In this document: in pieces, positions 24,853-35,422 of the stretch
How the letters are laid out: every line of letters starts with the position of its first letter
Numbering within the stretch: the stretch's first letter is position 1
NCBI RefSeq assembly: GCF_014649695.1
Contig: NZ_BMTN01000023.1
Span: 1 to 64,000 of the forward strand
DNA: 64,000 nucleotides
From: Streptomyces kurssanovii
Lineage (GTDB): Bacteria; Actinomycetota; Actinomycetes; Streptomycetales; Streptomycetaceae
Direction of reading: 5' to 3'
Translations under genes and position numbers: made by a program
Notes under the pieces: generated by a model
The model's database searches: none
Told to the model about the DNA's origin: nothing
The model's input: only the letters and a program-made list of their open reading frames with translations

Positions 24853-26088
24853 ATGCGAGTGTTGTTGTCGACGTACGGGTCGCGCGGTGACGTCGAGCCG
24901 CTGGTGGGACTCGCGGTGCGGCTACGGGAACACGGCGCGGAGGTGCGGGTGTGCGCGCCGCCGGACGAGGACTTCGCGCAGCGGTTGGCGGGCGTGGGCG
25001 TACCGCTGGTGCCGGTCGGCCCGTCGGCGCGCGCGCTGACGAAGGCCGCGCCGGCGCCCTCGTCCCTGCCCCAGCGCGCGGCCGCGGTGATCGCCGCCCA
25101 GTTCGACGCTGTCCCCGCGGCCGCCGAGGGATGTGACGCGTTGGTCGCGACGGGCGCGATGCCGGCCGCGGCCGGCGCGCTGTCGGTGGCCGAGAAACTG
25201 GGCATCCGCTCCGTGTCCGTGACCTTCCAGCAGCTCACCCTGCCGTCCCCGTACCACTCGCCGCTGGCGTACGCGGGCAGGCCGTTCCCAGCGGACGTGA
25301 CCGACAACCGGGTGCTGTGGGACCTGGACGCGCAGAGCATCGATTCGCTGTTCGGTGAGGCGCTCAACACCAACCGGGCGTCGATCGGTCTGCCCCCGGT
25401 GGACCACGTCCGCGACTACGTCATCGGCGACCGCCCGTGGCTGGCGACGGATCCGGTCCTGGACCCGTGGCTGGAGCCGGCGGACCTCGACGTGGTGCAG
25501 ACCGGCGCGTGGTTCCTGCCCGACGAACGCCCGCTTCCGGACACGTTGACGGCGTTCCTCGACGCGGGCGAACCGCCGGTGTACGTGGGCTTCGGCAGCA
25601 TGCCCCTGCACAGTTCGCCGGACGCCGCCCGCGTGGCCGTCGAGGCGGTCCGCGCTCAGGGCCGCCGCGTACTCGTCTCCGGCGGCTGGGCCGACCTGGC
25701 ACTGATCGACGACCGGGACGACTGCTTCGCCGTGGGTGAGGCCAACCACCAGGCACTGTTCGGCCGGGTGGCCGCCGTCGTGCACCACGGAGGCGCGGGC
25801 ACCACGACGACGGCCGCCCGCTCCGGCACACCTCAGGTGGTCGTGCCTCAGTCGGTGGACCAGCCGTACTGGGCGGGCCGGGTGGCCGAGTTGGGCATCG
25901 GTGCGGCGCACGACGGTCCGACTCCGACCTTCGAGTCCCTGTCGGCAGCGCTCAGGACGGCCCTGAAGCCCGGGACCCGCGACCGGGCGAGGGCCGTGGC
26001 CGGCATGGTCCGCACCGACGGGACGACGGCGGCCGCGAAACTGCTGCTCGATGCGGTCACCCAGGACAGGCCGCCGATGCCCGCGTGA
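24853..26088 (+). CDS. rgt: GT1-family glycosyltransferase, probable rifamycin glycosyltransferase
   Basis: 411 aa. A GT-B fold UDP-sugar glycosyltransferase: N-terminal acceptor domain starting VLLSTYGSRGDVEPLVGLA, and C-terminal donor domain with HHGGAGTTTTAARSGTPQVV (His311 onward) and VPQSVDQPYWAGR, the family's nucleotide-sugar signature. The organisation is like GtfB-type enzymes and actinomycete rifampin glycosyltransferases (Rgt), which glucosylate the ansa-chain C23 hydroxyl. The Rgt call rests on the RAE-like element in front and helR behind; sequence alone would also allow macrolide or glycopeptide acceptors. Ribosome-binding site GGAAGCGAGAG. Confidence 0.78.
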   Translation: MRVLLSTYGSRGDVEPLVGLAVRLREHGAEVRVCAPPDEDFAQRLAGVGVPLVPVGPSARALTKAAPAPSSLPQRAAAVIAAQFDAVPAAAEGCDALVATGAMPAAAGALSVAEKLGIRSVSVTFQQLTLPSPYHSPLAYAGRPFPADVTDNRVLWDLDAQSIDSLFGEALNTNRASIGLPPVDHVRDYVIGDRPWLATDPVLDPWLEPADLDVVQTGAWFLPDERPLPDTLTAFLDAGEPPVYVGFGSMPLHSSPDAARVAVEAVRAQGRRVLVSGGWADLALIDDRDDCFAVGEANHQALFGRVAAVVHHGGAGTTTTAARSGTPQVVVPQSVDQPYWAGRVAELGIGAAHDGPTPTFESLSAALRTALKPGTRDRARAVAGMVRTDGTTAAAKLLLDAVTQDRPPMPA

Positions 26089-26242
26089 CCATCACGCGAT
26101 CGCCGAGCAGGAACCGGAACACGACAACCTGCGAACGTGGCCCCATGGCTGTTGCCCGCCATGGCCACCAGGTTCGTCATGCCGGTCCGGACGACTTGCC
26201 GCGCGCACCGACCGCGAGCGGCCTCACATCGGAACCAAGGAC

Positions 26243-28438
26243 GTGAACTCCCTGACCACCAGCGCCTTCGACCTTCCTGACCACCTCTCCCCCAAGGCCG
26301 ACCCGACGCTGATCGCCGGCGACGAGCGGCACTTCGCGGCCATCGCGGAGTGCCTCGAGGAGTCGATCGCCGAACTGACCGACCGCCTAGACGCCGAGCG
26401 CAGGGCGCCCGGCGGCACAGGCCGGCAGGCGATGGACCGTGACATGGAGATCCATCAGCTGACCGCTCGCCTGCGCGCACTGCGCCGCTTCGGTCTGGAC
26501 CTGTGCCTCGGGCACATGGTCGGCGCGGACGACCCCGAGCCCGTGTACGTCGGACGACTCGGCCTCAAGGACAGCACGGGCCGCCGGCTGCTGCTCGACT
26601 GGCGCTCCCCCGCGGCCGAGCCGTTCTTCGGAGCCACCCACGCCGACCCGATGGGTCTGGCGAGCCGCCGCAGGTACCGCTGGACCCGCGGCCGCATCAG
26701 CGACTACTGGGACGAGGTGTTCACGGCGGACGGGTTCGCCGGGCACGCCGCGCTCGACGACCAGTCCGCCTTCATCGCCAGCCTGGGGAGCAACCGGTCG
26801 CCGCGGATGCGGGACGTGCTCGGCACCATCCAGGCGGACCAGGACGCCGTCATCCGCGCGGGGTCCCGCGGCGCTCTCGTCGTCGACGGCGGCCCGGGCA
26901 CGGGGAAGACCGTCGTCGCCCTGCACCGCTCGGCCTACCTCCTCTACTCCGACCCTCGCCTCGGTCACCGCCGCGGCGGCGTGCTGTTCGTCGGTCCGAG
27001 CCGGCCCTACCTGAGCTACGTCGCCGACGTCCTCCCCAGCCTCGGGGAGGAGGGCGTGCAGACCTGCACCCTGCGTGACCTCGTCGCCGAAGGGGCCGTG
27101 GCGGAGGTCGAGGCCGACCCGGAGGTGGCCCGTCTGAAGTCGTCCGCGGACCTGGTGCACGCCATCGAGAAGGCCGTCGCCTTCTACGAGGAGCCGCCCG
27201 CCAAGGGCATGACGGTCACGACCCACTGGTCCGACATCCGGCTGAACGCCCACGACTGGGCCGCGGCGTTCGAGGCGGCGGAGCCGGGTACTCCGCACAA
27301 CGAGGCGCGCGACCAGGTGCTGGAGGAGCTGCTGACGATCCTGGTGGACAAGCACGTCGAGGAGGACGCGGACGACGTCCCGCCCGACCTGCTCCGCAAG
27401 TCACTGCGGGGGAACAGGGAACTGATCACGGCCTTCGACCGGGCGTGGCCGCTGCTCGAAGCGGCCGACCTCGTCGGGGACCTGTGGTCGGTACCCGCCT
27501 ACCTGCGGATGTGCGCGCCCTGGCTCGGCCGCGACGACGTCCGCAAGCTGCAGCGCGAGGACCCCCGGGCCTGGACGGTGTCCGACCTGCCGCTCCTGGA
27601 CGCCGCACGGCAGCGGCTCGGCGACCCCGAGGCGTCGCGGCGCAGGCGTCGGCACGAGGCCGTCCTCGCCGCCCAGCGCGAGCGCACGGCGCAGGTCGTC
27701 GACAACCTGATCCAGGCCGCGGCCGATTCCGGAGCAGACGGTGACGACGGCGAAGGCCTGGTGACGATGCTGCGCGGCGCGGACGCCAAGGTCAGCCTGG
27801 TCGACGACTCAGAACTGCCCACAGTCGAACCGGACCTGCTCGCCGGTCCGTTCGCGCACGTCGTCGTGGACGAGGCACAGGAACTCACCGATGCCGAGTG
27901 GCAGATGCTCCTGCTGCGGTGCCCGTCCCGGAGCTTCACCATCGTCGGGGACCGTGCCCAGGCCAGGCACGGGTTCACGGAGTCGTGGCAGGAACGGCTC
28001 GAGCGGGTCGGGCTCGACCGGATCACCCTGGCGTCCCTGAACGTCAACTACCGTACGCCGGAAGAGATCATGGCGGAGGCCGAGCCGGTGATCCGGGCCG
28101 CGCTCCCCGACGCCAACGTGCCGACGTCCATCCGCAGCAGCGGCGTCCCCGTCGAGCACGGATCCGTCGCGGACCTGGAGGCGATCCTGGACGGCTGGCT
28201 CGCCGGGCATGCCGACGGGATCGCCTGCGTCATCGGCGCCGGAGACGTCGAAGAGGGCACGTTCCGGTCGACGTCGCGCGTCCGGTCGCTGACCCCGGAG
28301 CTGTCGAAGGGGCTCGAGTTCGACCTGGTCGTCCTCGTCGACCCGGAGAAGTTCGGCGAGGGCATCGAAGGAGCGGTCGACCGCTACGTCGCGATGACCC
28401 GGGCGACCCGGCAGCTCGTCGTCCTCACGAGCTCTTGA
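26243..28438 (+). CDS. helR: HelR, RNA polymerase-recycling motor ATPase
   Basis: 731 aa from GTG 26243; the frame is open to 26051 but conserved sequence begins here (TTSAFDLPDHLSPKADP). A UvrD-like SF1 ATPase of the HelD group: Walker A GGPGTGKT at 216-223, motif II DEAQELTDAEW at 543-553, Q-loop-like GDRAQARHGFTESW, and C-terminal ATPase part VDRYVAMTRATRQLVVL. The N-terminal segment (about 15-110, helical, ELTDRLDAERRAPGG) corresponds to the arm that inserts into RNA polymerase. HelR is known to displace rifamycin from RNA polymerase. It follows rgt by 154 bp with no obvious terminator between, so one RAE-driven operon is likely. Confidence 0.9.
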   Translation: MNSLTTSAFDLPDHLSPKADPTLIAGDERHFAAIAECLEESIAELTDRLDAERRAPGGTGRQAMDRDMEIHQLTARLRALRRFGLDLCLGHMVGADDPEPVYVGRLGLKDSTGRRLLLDWRSPAAEPFFGATHADPMGLASRRRYRWTRGRISDYWDEVFTADGFAGHAALDDQSAFIASLGSNRSPRMRDVLGTIQADQDAVIRAGSRGALVVDGGPGTGKTVVALHRSAYLLYSDPRLGHRRGGVLFVGPSRPYLSYVADVLPSLGEEGVQTCTLRDLVAEGAVAEVEADPEVARLKSSADLVHAIEKAVAFYEEPPAKGMTVTTHWSDIRLNAHDWAAAFEAAEPGTPHNEARDQVLEELLTILVDKHVEEDADDVPPDLLRKSLRGNRELITAFDRAWPLLEAADLVGDLWSVPAYLRMCAPWLGRDDVRKLQREDPRAWTVSDLPLLDAARQRLGDPEASRRRRRHEAVLAAQRERTAQVVDNLIQAAADSGADGDDGEGLVTMLRGADAKVSLVDDSELPTVEPDLLAGPFAHVVVDEAQELTDAEWQMLLLRCPSRSFTIVGDRAQARHGFTESWQERLERVGLDRITLASLNVNYRTPEEIMAEAEPVIRAALPDANVPTSIRSSGVPVEHGSVADLEAILDGWLAGHADGIACVIGAGDVEEGTFRSTSRVRSLTPELSKGLEFDLVVLVDPEKFGEGIEGAVDRYVAMTRATRQLVVLTSS

Positions 28439-28457
28439 CACCGGCGGTACGAAAGCG

Positions 28458-28502
28458 GCGCATCGACGCCGGACCGGGGCGACCGGTCCGGCGCCGATGC
28501 GC
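28458..28502. terminator. Bidirectional terminator between helR and argH
   Basis: A long hairpin with 20-nt arms (28458-28477 and 28483-28502; one mismatch) and a 5-nt loop lies between the convergent stop codons. A second perfect hairpin, GCGGCGCC-gt-GGCGCCGC (28515-28532), follows it on the argH side. Confidence 0.75.
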
Positions 28503-28539
28503 CGGCGGCAGGCGGCGGCGCCGTGGCGCCGCTCGCGTG

Positions 28540-30030
<1,491 letters not shown>

Positions 30031-30044
30031 TCAACGCGGGCGGG

Positions 30045-31238
30045 TTACGCCAGGTCGCGCTTCGCTGCGATCTTCTGCGACAGGCCGAAGATCTCGATGA
30101 AGCCCTGCGCCTTCGACTGGTCGAACGTGTCGCCCGAGTCGTAGGTGGCGAGGTTGAAGTCGTACAGCGACTCGTCGGACTTCCGGCCGGTGACGACGGC
30201 CCGGCCGCCGTGCAGGGTCATCCGGATGTCGCCGGTGACGTGCTGGTTGGCCTCGTTGATGAAGCCGTCCAGGGCGCGCTTGAGCGGGGAGAACCACAGG
30301 CCGTCGTAGACCAGCTCGCCCCAGCGCTGCTCGACCTGCCGCTTGTACCGGGCGAGCTCGCGCTCGACGGTGACGTTCTCCAGCTCCTGGTGCGCGGTGA
30401 TCAGCGCGATGGCGCCGGGGGCCTCGTAGACCTCACGGGACTTGATGCCGACGAGCCGGTCCTCGACCATGTCGATCCGGCCGATGCCCTGGGCGCCGGC
30501 TCGCTCGTTGAGCTGCTGGATGGCCTGGAGGACGGTGACGGGCTTGCCGTCGATGGCCACCGGGACGCCGGCCTTGAAGGAGATGACGACCTCGTCGGCC
30601 TCGCGCTGCTCGGCCGGGTTCGAGGTGTACTCGTAGATGTCCTCGATCGGCGCGTTCCAGATGTCCTCGAGGAAGCCGGTCTCGACGGCCCGGCCGAAGA
30701 CGTTCTGGTCGATGGAGTACGGCGACTTCTTGGTGGTGGCGATCGGGAGCTGCTTCTCCTCGCAGAAGGCGATCGCCTTGTCCCGGGTCATCGCGTAGTC
30801 ACGGACCGGGGCGATGCACTTCAGCTCGGGCGCGAGGGCGACGATGCCGGCCTCGAACCGCACCTGGTCGTTGCCCTTGCCGGTGCAGCCGTGGGCGACG
30901 GTGGTGGCGCCGTGCTTCTTGGCGGCGGCGACGAGGTGCTTGACGATCGTCGGCCGGGAGAGGGCGGAGACCAGCGGGTAGCGGTCCATGTAGAGGGCGT
31001 TGGCCTTGATCGCGGGGAGGCAGTACTCCTCGGCGAACTCGTCCTTGGCGTCGGCCACCTCGGCCTCCACCGCACCGCAGGCGAGCGCGCGCTTGCGGAT
31101 GACGTCCAGGTCCTCGCCGCCCTGGCCGACGTCCACGGCAACGGCGATGACCTCGGCGCCCGTCTCCTCGGCGATCCAGCCGATGGCGACGGAGGTGTCC
31201 AGGCCGCCCGAGTAGGCGAGTACGACGCGCTCGGTCAC
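30045..31238 (-). CDS. argG: Argininosuccinate synthase
   Basis: 397 aa from GTG 31238 with AAGGAG 7 nt upstream. The PP-loop AYSGGLDTS (about 8-16) binds ATP; later conserved blocks are [16 protein letters not shown] and [18 protein letters not shown]. It condenses citrulline and aspartate. Here argG heads an argG-argH pair, unlike S. coelicolor, where I recall argG lying elsewhere. An upstream promoter overlaps an ARG-box-like site. Confidence 0.97.
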   Translation of the reverse strand: MTERVVLAYSGGLDTSVAIGWIAEETGAEVIAVAVDVGQGGEDLDVIRKRALACGAVEAEVADAKDEFAEEYCLPAIKANALYMDRYPLVSALSRPTIVKHLVAAAKKHGATTVAHGCTGKGNDQVRFEAGIVALAPELKCIAPVRDYAMTRDKAIAFCEEKQLPIATTKKSPYSIDQNVFGRAVETGFLEDIWNAPIEDIYEYTSNPAEQREADEVVISFKAGVPVAIDGKPVTVLQAIQQLNERAGAQGIGRIDMVEDRLVGIKSREVYEAPGAIALITAHQELENVTVERELARYKRQVEQRWGELVYDGLWFSPLKRALDGFINEANQHVTGDIRMTLHGGRAVVTGRKSDESLYDFNLATYDSGDTFDQSKAQGFIEIFGLSQKIAAKRDLA

Positions 31239-31262
31239 GGGTTTCTCCTTACGGTGCATACG

Positions 31263-31303
31263 CTGATGGGTATAACTATGCAGTCCTCCGTATGGTTTGT
31301 CAA
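31263..31303 (-). promoter_or_regulatory. argG promoter with overlapping ARG-box-like site
   Basis: On the minus strand, -35 TTGACA (31303-31298), a 17-nt spacer and -10 CATAGT (31280-31275). A partial palindrome around 31268-31284, with TGCATA and TATACC half sites (actgcatagttatacccatc on this strand), covers the -10 region, where ArgR could block polymerase. Confidence 0.6.
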
Positions 31304-31381
31304 TCTACGGGGAAACCCGCTGGTCGGCGCCGTCCTCCCCTCCTAGGGTGGGCCGTCATCAGCGCGGGAGGGGTGCCGGAC

Positions 31382-32788
31382 ATGGGTAAGCGGTGGAACG
31401 ACGCGGCGGCCAGGGAGGCCGTGAGGCTTCTGCTGGAGGGGCGCACGGCAAGCGAGGTGCTGGACTTCGACGACCCGGCCTGCTGGACGGCGCTGGACCA
31501 GGCGACCCGGGCCTTCGGACGGTACGGGTGGGAGGAGTACGAGCCGCGGACGTCGCACCGGCTGCGGCAGCGGCCGGAGACCGCCCTGTGCCACCCGGAC
31601 GGCCGGGTCCGTGAGGACGCGCTCGCCACCGGACCCCGCACGGCCGCTTTCTGGCACCTCGTCGTCGTGCGCTGCACCGACTGGGCGGAGCCGGTGCGGC
31701 TGCGCGCCCGCGCGCTGCTCACCGATCGGCTGCGGAGCGGACCGGAGCAGACCCTGCGCGTACTCACGCCGCTGGTGCTGCGCCTGGGCCGCCGCGAGGA
31801 GGGCGCCTGGGCGCACGACCTCTTCGAGGAGGCGCTGTGCGCCGTTCCCCAGCTGGCGCCAAGCCTCCTTGGGGACACGCGTGACAGCGCGACGCGGCGC
31901 CTCGCCGCACGGATCGTGCTGGACCACGGGCTGCTGGACGTGCGCGGGCTGGCGCGCCATGCCGCCGACGACCCGGACCCGGTCCTGGCGCGGCTGTGGT
32001 CGGACGCGGCGCTCGCCGGGATGGCGGCCGACGGATCCGACGACCGCGCCGTCGACGTCCTGCTCGGCGGGCGCCTGCCATTCGTACGGTCGGCGGGGGT
32101 CACGGCGCTGCGGCGGGCGGGGCGGGCGCAGGAGGCGGTCAACCACCTCGCCGACCGGTCGGGACTGGTACGGGCCTGCGCCCGGTGGGTCATCAGCCAG
32201 GACGGCGGTGATCCGCACGCCCGTCACCTCGAGCTGTGCGAGCACCCCGACACCGTGGCGCCTTACGCCGTCACCGGACTCGCGGAGTGCGGCCGGCGGG
32301 AGGACGCCGCACTGCTCCGACCGCTGCTGACGCATCCCGCCGACGGGGTGCGGGCGCAGGCCGTGGCCGGACTGCGGCTGCTGGAGTCGGTGTCCGTCGA
32401 GACCGTGCTCCCGCTGGTGGACGACCCGGCGGCGGCCGTCGCCCGCGAGGCGGCACGCGCGCTGCTCCCGTACGCCCGCCGGCTCTGCGCGGACCGGCTC
32501 ACCGAGCGGCTGTCGCCAGGGTGGCCCACCCCCACGCGCCGGGCCGCGTTCCGGCTGCTGCGGGATCAAGGCGGCATTGCCCAACTCCGCGCTTCGGTGG
32601 CGTTGTTGGCGGACGCCGACCCCAAACTGCGGCGCACTGCGGAGTCCTCGGTGCACCAGCGGACATGGATGCACGAGGTCCCGCCGGGTGACGCCGAGGT
32701 GGACCGGCTGCTCCGGCGGTGCGCGCACCTGTTCAGCGACTACGTCATGGCGGTGACGCGCGCACGGACCGGCCTCGGGCGCGCCTGA
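31382..32788 (+). CDS. HEAT-repeat protein
   Basis: 468 aa from ATG 31382 (GGGAGG about 9 nt upstream). The body is a series of degenerate HEAT-type helical hairpins: e.g. RLWSDAALAGMAADGSDDRAVDVLLGG, SAGVTALRRAGRAQEAVNHLADR, VAPYAVTGLAECGRREDAALLRPLL, GVRAQAVAGLRLLESVSVETVLPLVDD. An N-terminal region (about 1-60) with FGRYGWEEYEPRTSHRLRQRPE is distinct. No signal peptide or membrane segment. HEAT proteins are scaffolds or enzymes acting on bilins; nothing here identifies a partner. Divergent from argG. Confidence 0.75.
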   Translation: MGKRWNDAAAREAVRLLLEGRTASEVLDFDDPACWTALDQATRAFGRYGWEEYEPRTSHRLRQRPETALCHPDGRVREDALATGPRTAAFWHLVVVRCTDWAEPVRLRARALLTDRLRSGPEQTLRVLTPLVLRLGRREEGAWAHDLFEEALCAVPQLAPSLLGDTRDSATRRLAARIVLDHGLLDVRGLARHAADDPDPVLARLWSDAALAGMAADGSDDRAVDVLLGGRLPFVRSAGVTALRRAGRAQEAVNHLADRSGLVRACARWVISQDGGDPHARHLELCEHPDTVAPYAVTGLAECGRREDAALLRPLLTHPADGVRAQAVAGLRLLESVSVETVLPLVDDPAAAVAREAARALLPYARRLCADRLTERLSPGWPTPTRRAAFRLLRDQGGIAQLRASVALLADADPKLRRTAESSVHQRTWMHEVPPGDAEVDRLLRRCAHLFSDYVMAVTRARTGLGRA

Positions 32789-32857
32789 TGACTCCGGCGC
32801 GGAGCCGGAGCCAGGGCCAGGGCCAGGGGCCGGGGGTCACGGGTCGATAATCGCTTC

Positions 32858-33445
32858 ATGGGGAAAACATTTGAACGCATAGAGGGCCGGCTCCGGGACT
32901 TCATCGAACAGCAGCCGGTCTTCTTCACGGCGACCGCGCCGCTGGCCGGTGACGGGCACGTCAATCTGTCACCCAAGGGACGCAGCGGCACGCTCGTCGT
33001 CATCGACGAGATGACGCTCGCGTACCTCGACTTCGGTGGCAGCGGCGCCGAGACGATCGCGCATGTGCGGGAGGAGGGGAACGGACGGATCACCCTGATG
33101 TGGTGCGCGTTCTCGGGGCCGCCGCAGGTGGTGCGGGTGCACGGGCAGGGCGAGGCGGTCTTCCGTGACGATCCGCGCTGGGCGGAGCTGATCGGCCTCT
33201 TCAAGGACGTCGACGGCCCGAGCGCCCGCGCGATCATCGTCGTCCACGCCCGCCGCATCAGCCAGGTCTGCGGCTTCGCCGTGCCGTTCATGGAGTACCG
33301 GGAGGAACGGACGCAGCACGCCGAGTACTTCGGGCGGAAGTCGGACGAGGAGTTCCAGGCGTACTGCGCGAAGAAGGAACACATCGGCGTGAGCCTGGAC
33401 GGCCTCCCGGCCCTGCCGCTGCCACTGCCGGCCCGCACGGACTGA
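32858..33445 (+). CDS. Pyridoxamine 5'-phosphate oxidase-fold protein
   Basis: 195 aa. A FMN-binding split-barrel domain: FIEQQPVFFTATAPLAGDGHVNLSPKGRSGTLVVID (family start, with the K/R-rich cofactor strand) and TLMWCAFSGPPQVVRVHGQGEAV. The C-terminal part (about 140-185, FMEYREERTQHAEYFGRKSDEEFQAYCAKKE) matches the Streptomyces-type members that bind flavin or F420. Substrate unknown; not a classical PdxH. Gap of 68 bp after the HEAT gene, likely the same transcript or a close promoter. Confidence 0.87.
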   Translation: MGKTFERIEGRLRDFIEQQPVFFTATAPLAGDGHVNLSPKGRSGTLVVIDEMTLAYLDFGGSGAETIAHVREEGNGRITLMWCAFSGPPQVVRVHGQGEAVFRDDPRWAELIGLFKDVDGPSARAIIVVHARRISQVCGFAVPFMEYREERTQHAEYFGRKSDEEFQAYCAKKEHIGVSLDGLPALPLPLPARTD

Positions 33446-33479
33446 ACGGGGGGCGCGTCGGCTGCGGGCGCGGGGCGCC

Positions 33480-33925
33480 TGCCGGTGCGTGACGCCTGCG
33501 GCGGGCCTGCTCCCCACCCCGCCCCTTCCCGGAACCGGGGCAAGCCCCGGACCCCGTACCGCGCTCCGCGCGGTGTCCTCAATCGCCGGACGGGCTGAGA
33601 ATGCCGCTGCGCGGCACTCCAGCCCGTCGGCGCAGACACTGGACAACGCCGTCCCCGTCGGCGTCTCCAGCCCCGCCGACGGCTGCGGCCTCGCGACGCG
33701 GTGTCTCCAGTCCCCCGGTGTCTGCGGCCTCGCGACGGGGCCGTCTCCAGCCTCGCCGGCGATTGAGGCGCGGGGGTGCGGGGGCAGAGCCCCCGAAACG
33801 CCGCGCGAAGCGCGGTGCCGGTCCGGGCGGAGCCCGGACCGGGGAGGGGAGCAGCTCCGTTGCGGGAAGTGGCGCCCACGGCCGCCAGGCCGTAGGGGGC
33901 AGTTACGGAAACGCCCCGCAGGGGC
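33480..33925. repeat. Intergenic repeat cluster (copy 2)
   Basis: No gene in 33446-33928. Contains elements also found at 19970-20430: gggcaagccccggaccccgt, accgcgctccgcgcggtg, a gattgaggcgcg block (inverted relative to copy 1), aaacgccgcgcgaagcgcggtg and cacggccgccaggccgtaggggg (33877-33899). Several triplicated tctccagcccc/ccgac/gcctcgcgac segments (33660-33750) look like internal tandem drift. The IS5-family element begins next to it. Confidence 0.6.
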
Positions 33926-33928
33926 CTA

Positions 33929-34879
33929 GGGGCTGTCCGGCGGATCATGTGCGGAGCCATAACCGGATGGCCGCGACGGTGACCGTGCCGTGGAAGACAT
34001 ACGCCCGCTTGTCGTACCTCGTCGCCACGGCCCGGAAGCTCTTGAGCAGGTTGATCGTCCGCTCGACTTCGTTGCGGCGTTTGTACTTGTCCTTGTCGAA
34101 GCCGACGGGCCTGCCGCCCTTGCTGCCGCGGCGTCTGCGGTTGGCCCGCTGGTCCTTCGGCTCGGGGATAGTGTGTTTGATCTGGCGTCTGCGCAGGTAG
34201 CGCCGGTTCCGCCGGGACGAGTACGCCTTATCGCCGCCGAGATGATCCGGTCGGGTGCGTGGATGCCCGCCTGCCGGCCGGGGGACGCGGAGGCGTTCGA
34301 GGACCGGGATGAGCTGCGGGGCATCGCCCCACTGGCCTGGTGTGATCAGCAGGGCCAGGGGGCGGCGTCCGCCCTCGCCGGCGAGGTGGATCTTGGAGGT
34401 CAGGCCGCCCCGGGACCGGCCGAGTCCCTCGTCGGGGCGGTGATGCCGGGGCGTTGATCTTTTTTCGGGACACGCGGTGCTTTCCTGCGTGCCCCGGCGG
34501 CGTGCTGGTGAGCGCGGCAAGAGGTCGAGTCCACGCTCACCATGCTCCAGTCGATCCGGCCTTCCGCGTCGGCGTCGGCCTGGACGGCCTTGAGGATCTT
34601 GTCCCAGGTGCCGTCCGCGGACCAGCGTCTGTGCCGTTCGTAGACCGTCTTCCACCTGCCGAAACGCGCGGGAAGGTCCCGCCACGGGACCCCCGTGCGC
34701 TCACGGAAGAGGATCCCGTTGATCACCTTGCGGTGGCTGGCCCACCTCCCGCCTCGTTGCCGGTCTCGGGCAGATGCGGCTTCAAGCGGGACCACTCCGC
34801 GTTCGTCAGATCGCCACGTCCCATGACCAACTACACGGCCACGAGCGCCAGATCACTCAAAGATCCGCCGGACAGGCCC
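33929..34879. mobile_element. IS5-family insertion sequence at the argR stop codon
   Basis: About 951 bp. Terminal inverted repeats: left GGGGCTGTCCGGCGGATC (from 33929) and right, reverse-complemented, GGGCCTGTCCGGCGGATC (34879 backwards), 17 of 18 matching. The target duplication is TA (or CTAG if one counts the flanks 33926-33929 and 34879-34882), as expected for IS5 members. The right end abuts the TAG stop codon of argR. The internal transposase is split and looks inactive. Confidence 0.85.
33945..34824 (-). pseudogene. IS5-family transposase, split frames, one apparent frameshift lesion
   Basis: Start ATG 34824 (MGRGDLTNAEWSRLKPHLPE). The reading then needs a shift near 34756, where one base appears missing, to reach the conserved RGGRWASHRKVINGILFRERTGVPWRDLPARFG and DWSMVSVDSTSCRAHQ (first DDE Asp). 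The second shift, at the AAAAAAG run (34465-34459), is the usual programmed -1 frameshift of this group and joins the DEGLGRSRGGLTSKIH and LGGDKAYSS (second Asp) and YKRRNEVERTINLLKSFRA (Glu) part. The N-terminal lesion makes it a probable pseudogene. Confidence 0.8.
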
Positions 34880-35415
34880 TAGCGGTCGTTCTGCGCCAAC
34901 CGCAGCAAGTGGTCCGCCAGCGCCTGCCCGCCCGCCGGATCGCGGCTGATCAGCATCAGCGTGTCGTCACCCGCGATCGTGCCGAGCACATCGTGCAGTT
35001 CCGCCTGGTCGATGGCCGACGCGAGGAACTGCGCCGCGCCCGGCGGTGTGCGCAGGACGACGAGGTTCGCCGACGCCTCCGCCGAGATCAGCAGTTCGCC
35101 GGAGAGGCGCCGCATGCGCTCCTCCTTCGCGGACTCGCCCAGCGGGGCCTGCGGGGTGCGGAAGCCGCCCTCGCTGGGCACCGCGTAGATGAGCTCGCCG
35201 CCGGTGTTGCGGATCTTCACCGCACCCAGTTCGTCGAGGTCGCGGGAGAGCGTCGCCTGGGTGACGTGCAGTCCGTTGTCCGCGAGGAGTTTCGCCAACT
35301 GGCTCTGGGAGCGCACCGGCTGCCGGTTGAGGATGTCCACGATCCGGCGGTGGCGGGCTGTCCGGGTCTGCGGTACGGCGGGCCCGCCGTGCTCGGTGCC
35401 GTTCGCGTCGGTCAT
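34879..35415 (-). CDS. argR: Arginine repressor
   Basis: 178 aa. The winged-helix N-terminal domain (about 20-85) includes [27 protein letters not shown], the ArgR recognition-helix block. The C-terminal hexamerisation/arginine-binding domain (about 105-175) has [31 protein letters not shown] with the arginine-contacting Asp-Asp. It represses arg genes with L-arginine as corepressor. Last gene of argC-J-B-D-R, 7 bp after argD; its TAG is the boundary of the IS element, which leaves the protein intact but separates it from its original 3' flank. Confidence 0.96.
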   Translation of the reverse strand: MTDANGTEHGGPAVPQTRTARHRRIVDILNRQPVRSQSQLAKLLADNGLHVTQATLSRDLDELGAVKIRNTGGELIYAVPSEGGFRTPQAPLGESAKEERMRRLSGELLISAEASANLVVLRTPPGAAQFLASAIDQAELHDVLGTIAGDDTLMLISRDPAGGQALADHLLRLAQNDR

Positions 35416-35422
35416 CGTCGTC

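Noticed and set aside
26051-26242. Longer N-terminus for helR
   Set aside because: Added residues are Arg/Pro/Cys filler; the conserved HelR start is at the GTG at 26243, and the extension overlaps rgt.
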